This document shows, piece after piece, positions 53,956-64,000 of a stretch of DNA of 64,000 nucleotides. The DNA lies in assembly GCA_034406715.1 (NCBI GenBank), contig CP137874.1:1-64000 (forward strand), written 5' to 3'. Source of the DNA: Rhodotorula mucilaginosa. Its lineage: Eukaryota; Basidiomycota; Microbotryomycetes; Sporidiobolales; Sporidiobolaceae. The position numbers and the translations under genes were made by a program. The notes under the pieces are model-generated. The model was not told the origin of the DNA. It was given only the letters and a program-made list of their open reading frames with translations, and ran no database searches. Each line of letters begins with the position of its first letter. Position 1 is the stretch's first letter.

Positions 53956-55622
53956 ATGGGTCCAAACAAGAGCAGCGGAGCAAAAGGCGGCAAGGGCGGT
54001 AAAGGCGGCGGCAAGGGCGGCAAGGGCAAGAGCAAGGCCAACTACTACTCGTCGAGGCGACCCGTCGGAGGCAAGGGCATCTTTGTCACCACCGTGCGCG
54101 GCAAGGAATCCCGCTGCGCAGGTGAGATGTACGACCTCCTCGACGAGGTAAGCCACCCCCAGCGCGCGACTCTGCGACCGGATCGATCAGTTGGGTTGAC
54201 CGCAAAGACCGATACAGGTCGCAGACCGGCTCTACCCACCCGAGCGGATCCAAAAGATGCAGCAGGCGCGACTCGCTTGGATCCAGTCGCGAAGTGACGG
54301 ACCCAAAGCCGGGGAGGGTCAAGATCTTGATCTCGGCGACGAGGAGGAGGTTCTCATGGAGGAGGAGGAGGAGGAGGAGGAGGACAGGGAAACCGGTCCG
54401 AATGCAAACGACAACGACGATGACGACGAGGATGACGAGGACCTCGACATCGAAGCGAGCATCCAGAAGGAACTCGCCGGGTTGCGAGCAGGGCACGGAG
54501 GCCAAGTCGCGCCCGCGAAAGCCCGCAGGTCGAAAACGGGCAACGGACGCGACGACAAGGACAAGGACAAGCAGCAGCAACGCCAAGAGCGTCCGCGGTT
54601 CCAGAGCATCCAGACCGATACCGAATGCCGTGCGTTTCGATTTGGCCCCCCCTTTCATTTTCGGTCGTCTAGTGGAAATGATGGCCCTCGGTGAGAAGGG
54701 ACACTGACATGATCCACCCCCCTGCGAGCAACAGTGTGCTTCATCGCGACGGCTTGGCCGTACGACCCCGTTGAATTGACCGAAGCCATCATCGCCGAGG
54801 TGCAAGAAACCGGACAATCTCGAACTCGGTTCGTCCTCCCCCTCCCCTCTCCTTCTTTCTCTCCCCGGTATCACTGGCACATCGAGCCTAACCTCCGCAC
54901 AACCTCTCGACTATCATCACTATCCGACTGGCCCGCAAATCAAAACTCGCGCAGCTACGTACAGCGATTATCGCCCCTCTCGTTCAGCTGTCACTCGCTC
55001 TCGGTCGACCAAGTCGAGTTACAAAGTGCGAGGTTGGTCGAGCAAACGTTTACCAACTGGGCTACGGCCAACAACAAAACGTCGATTACCGTGAGTACTC
55101 TCTTTGCCTTGCCTGGCGACCCAGTCTCAGTTTTGTTCCACCCCTGACGCCGTCTCAACCCTGAACCTCGTCTGTTCACCCCACCGCCATCAGTACGCGA
55201 TCGAGCCCTCCGTGCGATCGCACCAAGCCCCGCTCTCGCGCCACGTCCTCCTCTCCCTGCTCGGTTCCCAAATCACCAAGCTCTCCTCCCCGCCGACCAT
55301 CTCGTCCCCGTGCCCTTCCCGCCCTTTACTCACCGTCCGCGCCGACTTGAAACAACCCGACTTGGTCTTGCTCCCTACCGTGTTGAGGAACGTGTACGGG
55401 TTGAGTATCGTCGAGGGCAGGTTGTGGAGGGGCAAGAAGTTTAATGTGGCCGAGATTGCGGCGCAGAAGAGGAACGAAAAGGCGAACGAGGAGGCGGAGG
55501 TCAAGGGCGAGGGTGGTTCGGTCGTGACAGAGACGAGGGCAGCAGCAGCAACAGCGTCGGCGGCGGGTCCGGAAGCTTCAGCACCCGCTCCCTCGACCTC
55601 TGAAAAAATCAGCAGCGACTGA
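53956..55622 (+). CDS. TAN1: tRNA acetylation adaptor TAN1 (THUMPD1-like)
   Basis: About 430 residues over several exons. The N-terminus is Gly/Lys-rich (KGGKGGKGGGKGGKGKSK), then YYSSRRPVGGKGIFVTTVRG, KESRCAGEMYDLLDE, VADRLYPPE, a Glu-run, and IEASIQKELAGLR. FQSIQTDTEC leads to CFIATAWPYDPVELTEAII, the THUMP domain, with YVQRLSPLSFSCH, TFTNWATANNKTSITYAIEP and SVRSH, then LTVRADLKQPDLVLLPTVLR, NVYGLSIVEG and KKFNVAEIA. TAN1 binds tRNA and presents it to the acetyltransferase Kre33/NAT10 to make N4-acetylcytidine at position 12 of Ser and Leu tRNAs. The Ala/Ser-rich C-terminal tail ends at 55622. Its 3' end converges on the metallophosphoesterase gene, 134 bp away. Confidence 0.92.
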
Positions 55623-55756
55623 CACGGCGACCGCGTAATACCTTTCTCTGCGAGACATAACCGAGTCCATAACAGACTGGAACACAGAGAAGAACGATCT
55701 ACACGTCATGAAATAACCAGAGGCAGAGAGCGAGAGCGAGAGTGAGAGTGAGTACG

Positions 55757-58700
55757 TCACTGCTGCTGCCAATAACGCTTCGCGTACTCTTCCATCAGGG
55801 TGTTGGCCGTGATCCCCTCGAGGTACACCTCGACGTCCTCCTCAGTCCAGGGACCACCACCACCAGCAGCAGCAGCAGCAGCGCGCTCCCCGTGTTTGGC
55901 GGCGGCGGCGGCGCTCAATACATTCAGTGCCGAGAGGATGTCGGGCTTGATAAAGTCTAGAAAGACGACATCGACGTAGTCTTCTTCCGGGCCCGCGGCC
56001 GAAGACGAGGACGATGAGGGAGGAGGAGGAAAGTCGGTCGCGACAAAGATGGGTTGCCAAGAACTCTTGAACGGTCGATGGAGCGTATCATCGCCAAAGC
56101 GTTCATCATCGGCGTTCGCGTCGTCGTCGTCGTCGTCGCCACCACAACCGGGAGGGTCGAGCGTCACATACCCTTCCGTGGGACGGCGCCGGGGTCGTCG
56201 TGCGAGCTCGTCGTCAGATTGCGAATCCGAGTCTGGGGTGACTGATTCCTCCGAAGGATTAGTACCATCATCCGAGGAGGATATGGACGTCGCGCGGAGG
56301 ATCGAGCGGCGGTACGCATGTTCGAGCCTCGCGGCGTCTGCAGCTCGGGCAATCTCTCCCTCCAACGAAGACAAAGAAGAGGAGGCCGCGTCTCCTTCCT
56401 GCGAGGAGGAGGAGGCTGCTGCTGCCGACAAGCCGTGTTCGCCGACGAGGTTGAGGTACCGCAACAGTTTCGAGGCGAGCGAGCGCGCTACGGCCGGCAC
56501 GTAAAGGAAGGCGTTGGCTGCGAGACATCCGAATTATGGGCGCGCGTCAATTTTCGGGCCGGGGGGGGTCATGTCGGACACCCTGGATCAATTCGAAAGG
56601 AGGATGGAGAACGCACTAAAGGGCAGGATGATCCACTGGGTAAGTAGGCAGGAGAAAGAGCCATGTCAGTCTTCTCTCTTTCTCGCCCTCGATAAGCCTG
56701 TTCGGGAGGCGGGGGGGGCAAGACCCATTCTCAAGGGGGACGCGCACCTGATCATTCCTCGTGAACGGTCCCTTGAAAATATCGAACCGGATACTCCCCG
56801 TATTGAGCACCACATACGGCTCATACCCCCTCCCCGTTCTCCTCACCATCTTGGGCAACACCTCGCTCGTCATGAGGTTCAACACCGAGTGCGGCGACGT
56901 GTGCGGGTACCGGTACAGGTAAAAGTCTCGAGGGGCGTGACCAAACACGTCTGTGAGGTTGTACAACCTCGCGGTGGTGCGGAGTTGGCGCGTGAGCGCG
57001 AGCCCGGTCGGGGTGTCGAACTCTCTGCCGCCGGCGTGGTAAGCGTACTGCACATGTTCCACAGACATCGGGGTCCGTTCGGGTCGATTGGGAGGAGGGT
57101 TATTGAGGTTGGCCTTGGGAGGTCAGAATCGGGAGGCAGCGATGTTTACGCAGGGGAGAAAAAGCGGGAGCTCCCAGGAGAACGACGGACCGTGTTTCGA
57201 TTCTGGTCGAGGTACCTCCGCCTGAACGTAGGCGCTCGGTCCTCCGTCTCGTTCAGTCCCGATAGACCTGTCCATGCGGCATCGCGACGTGAGCGTCAGA
57301 TCACCGCACGCTGCCTCAGCGCGCCTGCCTGAAACGATTCGGAACCGAGTGACCCCAACTCGAATCGAATCGACTCGACACCACTCACTCATGAAGCCGA
57401 TCGTTTCCATGTACCGACCGCCCGCGAGGCCCATACTGTAATCATCATATCTCGCGCACTGACGAACCTGTAGCAGGAGCGCGTGGGAGAAAGTCGGTTC
57501 CATCCGCTTTAGTTTTCCCTCGCCCCCAAACGAAAAAGGATCCAGAAGAAGCGCAAACCGCTCTTTGGGATCAGGAATGCCAAAAGGAACGTACATGGTG
57601 ATGACCGCCAAAGACGACGATGGGGACTTTGGGGTGCACGGCCCTCACGGCGGCGATGACTTTTCTCCATTCCGAATCAGGCTCGATATCAACCGACATG
57701 TGACCGACTGCGTGCGTACATGCATACACACCGAACAAAGTCAGTAACCTCATTTTGAGGGAAAAGCCCACACAGAGGGTCGACACAGAGAAAAGTGGGA
57801 AACTGCTGCTGCGGCTGCTCACCGAAGAGGAAGAAATCGGGGCGGGCGGCGATGGCTTCGAGGAACCAGTCTTGGCGGACCATGGCTGCTGGAGGTTGGA
57901 CGATCGTTCCTTTGGCGTGAGCTGGTGGGGGTATTTCGCGATCAGCAATCAGCTTTCAATGCCATTCTCTCCCGTTGAGAGGTTCCTCCGTCCGGGCACC
58001 TTTGAAATCAAACAGCGGTCCGAACGCCGTCACTTTCCGTCCTTGTTCCGTCTCGAACTTGCGAACCCGGTTCCCGTACGGGCGGTCCGTGCCGGTGTCC
58101 GAGGGGGAGGTGATGTTGACATTACTGACGACAAAGCGGTCGCCGAACCGTTCGTTCAAGACCCTCCCGACGCGTTCCGCCACCTCGTACTTGTACAGTT
58201 CATGGTTCCCCGTCGTGACGACGTCGTACGGGACGTGGGAGAACAAGTCGAGAGCGGACGTGGCTCCGTCGGGAAGGGGCAGAGGGGGTCGAGGTTCGGC
58301 GTCGACGAGGCCGTTGCCGTCGACGCGGTCGCCGGCGTCGACGAGGAGGAGGTCGACGCCGAGGGTGCGGGCGCGTTGCTTCAGGCGGTGCGTGAACGAG
58401 TAAAAGTCTGCAGTGTCGCTCTCGCTGAGGGGGGTCAGGGCGGGGCGGGTGTCGGAACTACGCGTATAGGTAGGGACTCGAGAGGGTGGGACTGACCTCC
58501 CCAGTCGCCACTAAAGCTCGGCTCGTGTCTCTGATGGCCCAACAACCAGCCGTGTCTGCACGCGAGACGGTCGGTCGGTCAACTCACTCCCAGAGCGAGA
58601 CAGAGAACAGCGAACAGCGAGCAGCAGCGAGCAGCAAAAGCGGGAGAGAGCAGGAGGAGGCAGCAAGAGCAAGAGGCTCACGTGTCGGTGGTGGCGATAA

Positions 58701-58869
58701 AGTTGACCTCTCCCCAGGGCAGAGCTCTATAGGGCCAGTCGACGGGGTCGCTCGAGTCGGGTTGCTGGAAGAACGCTGCTGCAGCTGGGTCCAAGACGAT
58801 CTGCTGCTGGGGGTTGGGCAAGGCTGCGACGGCGCTTAGGCAGGCGAGAGCGCCTCCCAGTACGCGCAT
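55757..58869 (-). CDS. Secretory/vacuolar metallophosphoesterase, Smn1 (YHR202W)/5'-nucleotidase-like
   Basis: About 750 residues. The ATG at 58869 gives a signal peptide (MRVLGGALACLSAVAAL). Metallophosphoesterase motifs follow in order: VNFIATTDT / HGWLLGHQRHEPSFSGDWG, LLLVDAGDRVDGNGL, DVVTTGNHELYKYEVAERV, IVVFGGHHHVR and then YMETIGFMS. The 5'-nucleotidase C-domain-like part includes FDTPTGLALTRQLR, RLYNLTDVFGHAPRDFYLYR and YVVLNTGSIRFDIFKGPFTR, ending with a long acidic/Ser-rich region ([40 protein letters not shown]) to the stop at 55757. The pattern matches the fungal YHR202W family, a vacuolar AMP/NMP-hydrolysing phosphatase group. The N-terminal metal-binding residues are all visible. 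The C-terminal 200 residues are less conserved. Confidence 0.88.
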
Positions 58870-59147
58870 CGTCCTATGTACTACCCTATGCACGGTCCGT
58901 GCGACGGAGTGGGGCCGACTGCAGCTTCTTCTAATCAAAAGTGAAAAACTTGTAATGCTTCGATCAAAGAGGGAAAAGTCTTTTCTCTCGCGGGACTCCG
59001 GGCTTGAAGCGCGGCAGTAACTTAACCGACCGTGGGGGAAGAGTCAAGCGCCGGCCGAGGGCATTAAGGCGTGCTCCGGCTCCGCTTGCCCTTTTGACTC
59101 TTCTCTACACTTCACCTCACCTCGCCCGCTCCAGAACGCCGTGCACC
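58870..59147. promoter_or_regulatory. Divergent promoter, metallophosphoesterase / bZIP factor
   Basis: 278 bp between the metallophosphoesterase ATG and the first upstream ORF of the bZIP leader. CTTTTGACTCTTCTC near 59090-59104 contains TGACTC, the Gcn4 core recognition half (TGACTC), which could allow autoregulation; this is inference. Confidence 0.45.
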
Positions 59148-59156
59148 ATGTTCTAA
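59148..59156 (+). promoter_or_regulatory. uORF1 of the bZIP mRNA leader (Met-Phe-stop)
   Basis: A two-codon reading frame, ATG TTC TAA, in strong start context (CACC before ATG). It is the first ATG in the presumed leader. Its extreme shortness matches the reinitiation-permissive first uORF of GCN4/cpc-1-type leaders. Confidence 0.7.
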
Positions 59157-59370
59157 ATCACTCGCCCAACAACACGTGCAAACAACCAAGAACGAACCAA
59201 CAGCGAACCCACAGACAACCCAACCCAACCCGCGCTCTTATCTTCGCACCCCGAACGAACGCCCGCTCGAACCCCCGTCCCATAACCGCGCAACAGGTGC
59301 GCTCCTCTCTCCCCCTCGCGCGCGCACAGTATAGACACTGATCCCAACGTGCAAAACAGAGCAGCCCACC

Positions 59371-59457
59371 ATGAGTCCCTCGACCTTCTCCCCGACCACC
59401 CAAATCACGCCGTCGCCGCTCGAAACCTCGCCCTGCCTCCCGCACCCCGGACCTTAA
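59371..59457 (+). promoter_or_regulatory. uORF2 of the bZIP mRNA leader (28 codons)
   Basis: The second and last upstream ATG, in CCACC context, opens 28 codons (MSPSTFSPTTQITPSPLE...) and ends 50 bases before the main ATG at 59508. The 214 bases between uORF1 stop and this start contain no ATG. This is the layout of an inhibitory uORF. Confidence 0.7.
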
Positions 59458-59507
59458 CTCCGCCGCCCAGCCAACTCTCCTACACGCGCGTACCCTCCAA
59501 CGCCGCC

Positions 59508-60963
59508 ATGCCTACTAGCAAAATGAACACTACGACCATCAAGAGCACGAAATACGCCAAGACCCGTAGCAACACCACCACCACCACCACCACGACTAAA
59601 CCCACCACCATGATCCAGTACACCGATACCGAGTTCGTGATGCAGCCGGCTCTGTCGAAATACGGTCAGTCTCCTCCACGCACACACGCACGCTCGCTTG
59701 CCCCGTGACTGACCACTTGATACTCGCCCCGCAGACGAGTCGGCTGTCGACCCCATGGCCGCCTACCTCGACTTTTCGTCGTACGCGACCCCCCTCTCCA
59801 CCACCCACTCCTCCTCCTCTTCATCTTCTGCATTCGAGCACGCGTTCGGTATCGGGCCTCTCCGTCCCGTCGATGACGCTTTGCTCGACTCGCCCCTCGA
59901 CCTCGAACTGTCGCCCGCGTTGAGCACGTACGACTCGATGTCGTCGTCGTCCGGCGCCTCGAGTTGCTTCTCGTCGCCCTTCCTCGTCGATTTCGACGGC
60001 GCACCCGGATCGGGGATGTCCATCTCGCCCGCCCTCGTCGACGACCACCACGCGACTTCTTCTTCGTACCCGAGTCTGTTCGCTCCGGCGCCAGCGGCAA
60101 CGACGATGTCGACCGAGATCGACATGGTCGCGTTGGCGACCTCGCTCGGCGTCACGTTGCCGCCTCTCATGGCGACGACGACGGGTCCTGCTCCCGCCCC
60201 TGTGCCGGCGCCGACGATCCCGACGTTGTCGTTCATCCCCGAAGAGCAGGAGGAGGAGGAAGAGGAAGACGTCAAGCCCAACGTTGTTGACTTGGTCGTC
60301 AGCCCCAGCCCCGGCGGCACCGGCCCCGTTGCCGCCGGTGCTCCGACGACGGCGACCGAGAACGTCGCTGTTGCCAAGGCCCTCGCACCCGAGGCGACTC
60401 CTCGTTCGGCTGCCGCTCCGTCTTCGTCGTCGTCGTCGTCTAGTTCTGGTTCTGGTGCCGAGGTCACGACGACGACCGCCCAGGCGAAGCGCGACAAGTT
60501 TACCGGGATCCGGAACACGAAAAAGCCCCCCGTGGCTTATGACGCTCCGACGCTGCCGAAGAACTACTACACCGAATCGGCGACGAGCAAGAAGAAGAGG
60601 CGCGCGTCGTCGTCCTCGTCGTCGGGATCGAACAAGCGCGCGAGGTCCGAAGTCTCGGTCACGCCCGAAGAAGAACAGCCGCCCCTCCCCGTCCCCGTCG
60701 GGGTGGCTCGGCTCCCGTCCGCTCAACCCGAACCGATGCCGGAAGACGAGTTTGACGAGTCGCAACTGAGCGCGATCGAGTTGAAGCGGCGGCAAAACAC
60801 GCTCGCGGCGCGGAGGAGTCGCGCGCGAAAGTCGGCCTACATCCAGGAATTGAAGGACGAGATTGATCAGCTCAAGCAGGTCAATGAGCAGTTGTTGGCG
60901 CAGTTGGCGGGTGGTGCCAAGTGCGCGTCTTGTGGCGGCGGTGGTGGTGGCGGTGGTCCGTGA
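59508..60963 (+). CDS. GCN4: GCN4/CPC1-like bZIP transcription activator
   Basis: About 460 residues in two exons (one intron at about 59666-59733). The start at ATG 59508 (MPTSKMNTTT) follows the second uORF. The central part is acidic and Ser/Pro-rich, with candidate activation segments (IPTLSFIPEEQEEEEEEDVK; YDAPTLPKNYYTESATSKKK). The C-terminal bZIP reads LKRRQNTLAARRSRARKSAY, with the NTxAARRSRAR signature of Gcn4, and a leucine zipper (IQELKDEIDQLKQVNEQLLA) of only about three heptads, then a Gly-rich end. Gcn4-type factors bind TGACTCA as dimers and induce amino-acid biosynthesis on starvation, under translational control by eIF2-alpha phosphorylation. The leader with two uORFs supports this assignment. 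A shortened zipper and a poly-Gly tail with a CxxC (CASC) are peculiarities. Confidence 0.88.
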
Positions 60964-61179
60964 ATGCGGTGGTCGGTCGGATCCCTCTTCAACAAAAGTA
61001 CTTCTCTTCTCTCTCTATTCTCCCATTTTAATCGTGCCCGTATTCTGCCCTACTACCTTTGTTGCAATCTGTGCCCCATTCCCTTCCAGTGCGCGTGCGA
61101 TTGCGATCGAGAGCAGGTCTCTGTCCCGGTCCTTCTCTCTCTCTCACCTCATCAATTGCTGACTCGGTCGCCGTCATCA

Positions 61180-62894
61180 ATGGCGGGAGACGGTGTGGCG
61201 CCCGCTGTACCTGAGAAAGACAAGAGCAAGAGTAGCCTGCTGCCCTCTCTGCGGCTGCAATCGCTCGACGAACTGCTCGTCGGCGCTGTCCTCAAAGCAG
61301 GACCGACCGGAACTTCAGGTACGCGCCCGGGGGCGGGTGGGGTGAGGCTTGAGCGGTGCGTGTGCGCTGACTGTGACACGCCGCAGTCCAGGGCAACAAG
61401 GAAGCGCTGTCGTTGCAAGCGACTTCGGTCAACTTTCGGCGGTGAGGTCATCCGCTCATCCCCTTTCTCTCTCCGTGGGGACGGGGAGAACTGACGGCGT
61501 TCAAAGAGGGACAGGTTTGTACAAAAGTCGGGACCGATCTTTGTCGCGCAGGACGCGGTCGAGAGCGTCGTCCGGTGGGAAGACGCAGCCAAGACGAGCT
61601 TCTTTGCCGCAGCGTGGGCCATACTCTGTGAGCCCGAGGGCTTTCATGTTCACCCCGAGTATGCTCTCACTGACCTGCCAGCGAAACCCGCGAAACGAAA
61701 ACGTCGCAGGCTACTGGCCCTCGCTCGTCGTCCTCATTCCGAACGTCGTCCTCGTCTCGATCCTCTTGACCACCTACCAGGCCCGGAAAGGAGCGGGGGC
61801 AGGGAACAACAACCTCGCACCACCCGAGTCTCAAGATGGTCCGACTCCGCTCGCCAAGGACCCTCCGTCCGAAGGCTCGGTCGACTATTTCGCCAATTTG
61901 GTGAGTCCCCCCGCGCTCGCTCGCAACGAGTTCAGTTTTCCCCTGTACTGATCTTGCGAGCGATCGATCGCCGGCCGTGCAGCAAAACATCCAGATCATG
62001 ATGGGTCGCGTCGCCGACCTGACCGACGTCCTCCGGTCTTTCGTCCCCTACCTCACTTGGCGGGACGAGCGCCTCACGCGGTGCCTCCTCCTCCTCTCGG
62101 TCCTCTCCTCCTTCCTCCTCGCCACGATCGCCCACTCCATCCCATGGCGACTCGTCTTTCTCGTCGTCGGCGAATCCACCCTCCTCTGCGGGCACCCGCT
62201 CGTCCAAACTTTTCTCGCCGACGCGAAACAGAGAGGGTGGACTGCCGGGAGGAGGAAACGGTTCTGGAACGTGGTCGAGAGGTTGTTGGAGGATGACGAG
62301 TTGAGGGACGACGAGTTGGATGGCGAGGTCGTCGAGGTGCAGAGGATCGAGGTCGAATCCCGCGTGGGGCCCGCCGGCGGCGGCGGCGTTGCGGCGGCGT
62401 CGAACGGGGATAATATGAGTGGTGTCAGGACCGCCGCGACGGCCGGCGCTGACCCCTCGAGCGCGAGCGGCGGAGGAGCACCGGGAGGCTCAACCAGCCC
62501 TTCCTCCCTCTCATCGTTCAGCAGCAGCAGCGGCGCCGCCTCCGAATCGTCCGGAATCAACAATCTCGACTCGAACACCCACTCCTCGGAAGGCTGGCAA
62601 ACCGAAGCCATCGTGGGCGGAGACCTCCCCTCCGGATTCCGCTGGCTCGGTTCGCACTGGCAAGACCCGATCCCCCCTTCATCCTCCTCGTCGGACGCCG
62701 CGGAACCAGTCGACGCGCACGGGTGGACGTACATCTTCCTCGATGGGTCGAGAGCTCCGACTCCGACCAAGATGGTACCACCGGCGGCGGCGGGCGGCGA
62801 CGACAAGCTGACGATGATGAGGGATCGGTTTGTGGTGGCCCAGACGAGGAGGCGCAGGTTGGTCAGGAGGGCGATCAAGAACCCGTTGTTGTGA
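61180..62894 (+). CDS. Peroxisomal membrane peroxin, Pex24/Pex28-30 family with DysF domain
   Basis: About 480 residues over five exons from ATG 61180. SLDELLVGAVLKAG leads to VQGNKEALSLQATSVNFR, then RFVQKSGPIFVAQDAVESVV, RWEDAAKTSFFAAAWAIL, CYWPSLVVLIPNVVLVSILL, QNIQIMMGRVADLTDVLRSF and VPYLTWRDERLTRCLLLLSV, two or three membrane helices in the Pex24 domain order. The C-terminal dysferlin-type segment has EGWQTEAIVGGDLPSGFRWL, GSHWQDPIPPS and HGWTYIFLDG, with the conserved W/G residues. Proteins of this group (Pex28-Pex32 in yeast) sit in the ER and peroxisome membrane and control peroxisome number, size and ER contact. The junctions at 61319/61385, 61442/61514 and 61642/61708 were chosen to restore the family motifs. 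It ends RRAIKNPLL at 62894. Confidence 0.88.
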
Positions 62895-63180
62895 ACGCGC
62901 CTCCCCGACGCGTCCCAGGTCGTCAGTCGAGCGAGCCATTCCCTCCGGTCCCCCGCACGCTCTTGAGATTTGCTTATTCTGTACCTTGCCTTCTTCTCCT
63001 GTTGTCATTGCCCATCGCTCTCCAGTCCATCGTGATCGCGGGAGGCGCGAACGTTTGTTACTCAGTACAAAGTCTCCGTGGCATCTCTAAGGATCAAACC
63101 ACAGTGCTCTACATGCATGAAGAGGGCACGTCGTTGATGAGGAGCGATCTGCCTGCGCGGGGACCAGCCCCGAGCCTTTC

Positions 63181-64000
63181 TCACAGATCGCCGACCGAGA
63201 CGAGGTTGAGATCTTTCCACAAGGGAGCCTGCGCCGCGGCCGGTCCTCCTTTCGCAGCGGCGTCGGGCGCAAAGTACTTCTGAATCGTCGCAGGTTCGTC
63301 GTTCCTGCGCACGGGCACAATCGAGTCGGCAGATACGATAACGATCTTCGTGTCAATATTGGAAGACTCTAAAATAGTAGACGAAATCCCCTTCGGACGC
63401 AGAACAAACCACTCCCCGAAGAGGAAAGGCACGCACCACTTTGAAGCGACGCCCTTTTTGAGGAGCGCGTTCTTGACGGGCGCCCAGCTGAAGCGAGCGA
63501 CGTTCGGGAACCCAAAGATCGGATCAAAGTTGGTTTGGAGCCAAGCGACCGTTTTGGGATCTGTGCGAGAGGGAAGGCGGGCCCCAACGGCAGAAGAGGA
63601 GCGGCCGTCAAAAATTGGATCGAATCGATGACAGCGGAGGAGGAGGAGCGCTTCTTGGACTCGGCAGACATGCGGAGACGGACTCACCGCTAGGGTAACC
63701 GCTACCAAACAACCTCGCTGTATCCGCCGCCGCCTCCTCGTCCTCGTCCTTCTCCTCTCCCGCCGCATCACTCTCGTCCGCGGCTTCGTTCGTGCCCGCG
63801 CCAATCCCAGGCTCCGCAAACACCCACTCGTCCAAGATCCGGTCCCTCGTCACTTTCGCGACGATGGAAGCGGCACTGACGATGGGGAAGAGGGCGTCGG
63901 CTTTCGAAGTGACGGTAAAGTCGATGGTCGGGAAGAAGGAAGAAAGTTTTGCTTGGTAGTCGGCCGCGGGACCGACTGTGTCGACATAGCACTGCGGGCG
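63181..64000 (-). CDS. RNH201: Ribonuclease H2 catalytic subunit (partial, 5' part beyond window)
   Basis: The gene enters from the right edge; only the C-terminal half is present. CYVDTVGPAADYQAKLSSFF, PTIDFTVTSKADALFPIVSA and ASIVAKVTRDRILDEWVF contain the conserved VDTVG, the SKADA-FPIVSAASI(V)AKV core and RDR of type 2 RNases H. An acidic insert of about 30 residues precedes FGSGYPS, spliced to DPKTVAWLQTNFDPIFGFPN, VARFSWAPVKNALLKKG and, after another intron, RRNDEPATIQKYFAP and a tail ending at 63181. The enzyme cleaves RNA in RNA-DNA hybrids and removes single ribonucleotides from DNA. QKYF in the tail resembles a PCNA-interacting (PIP-like) motif. Confidence 0.93.

Noticed and set aside
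1-64000. Transposons, LTR elements or virus-like insertions
   Set aside because: No reverse transcriptase, integrase, transposase, capsid-like motif, terminal repeat pair or target-site duplication was recognised anywhere in the window.

Overview
The window looks like the left end of a chromosome of a basidiomycete fungus. It opens with TTAGGG-type telomere repeats (C-strand CCCTAA, 1-75). The genes are GC-rich, densely packed on both strands and split by many introns of about 50-100 nt with GTGAGT-like donors and CTGAC-like branch sites. Domain architecture, intron density and base composition fit a Microbotryomycetes red yeast (Rhodotorula/Sporobolomyces relatives); that placement is inference. 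I see no transposon, LTR element, CRISPR array, rRNA or convincing tRNA.

Telomere-proximal third (0.4-25 kb): a TMEM41-type VTT-domain membrane protein (-) lies about 370 bp from the telomere. Then come the peroxisomal beta-oxidation enzyme FOX2/MFE-2 (+), a divergent pair of single-pass membrane proteins that each end in an extracellular double-psi beta-barrel (DPBB) domain, an F-box/leucine-rich-repeat protein (+), cytochrome c oxidase subunit VIIc/COX8 (-), a HERPUD1/Usa1-like ubiquitin-like-domain ER protein (-), and a secreted protein with two DPBB domains (-). Three DPBB proteins within 16 kb are the most distinctive accessory feature. A stretch of about 1.9 kb without a recognisable gene follows.

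Middle (25-45 kb): two tandem paralogous Zn2Cys6 transcription factors (-), UTP7 (-), a divergent EVE-domain protein (+), a small secreted protein (-), two tandem paralogous Baeyer-Villiger-type flavin monooxygenases (+), and farnesyl diphosphate synthase (-). The two local tandem duplications (regulators, oxygenases) could be linked, but UTP7, the EVE gene and a secreted-protein gene separate them.

Distal part (45-64 kb): mostly conserved housekeeping genes: ICE2 (-), VPS28 (+), TFIIH subunit SSL1 (-), the tRNA-acetylation adaptor TAN1 (+), a Smn1/YHR202W-like metallophosphoesterase (-), a GCN4/CPC1-like bZIP factor (+) with two upstream ORFs in its leader, a Pex24-family/DysF peroxisomal membrane peroxin (+), and the 3' part of RNase H2 catalytic subunit RNH201 (-) running off the right edge.

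Many genes sit head to head over short shared promoters (for example 141 bp for SSL1/TAN1 and 175 bp for UTP7/EVE). The most unusual sequence-level observations concern splicing: an AT-AC intron in FOX2, three GC-AG introns in the EVE gene, several micro-exons, a stop-codon-only terminal exon, and duplicated phase-1 exons in the two-DPBB gene. Exon boundaries were read by eye from conserved protein motifs and splice consensus, so individual junctions may be off where noted.
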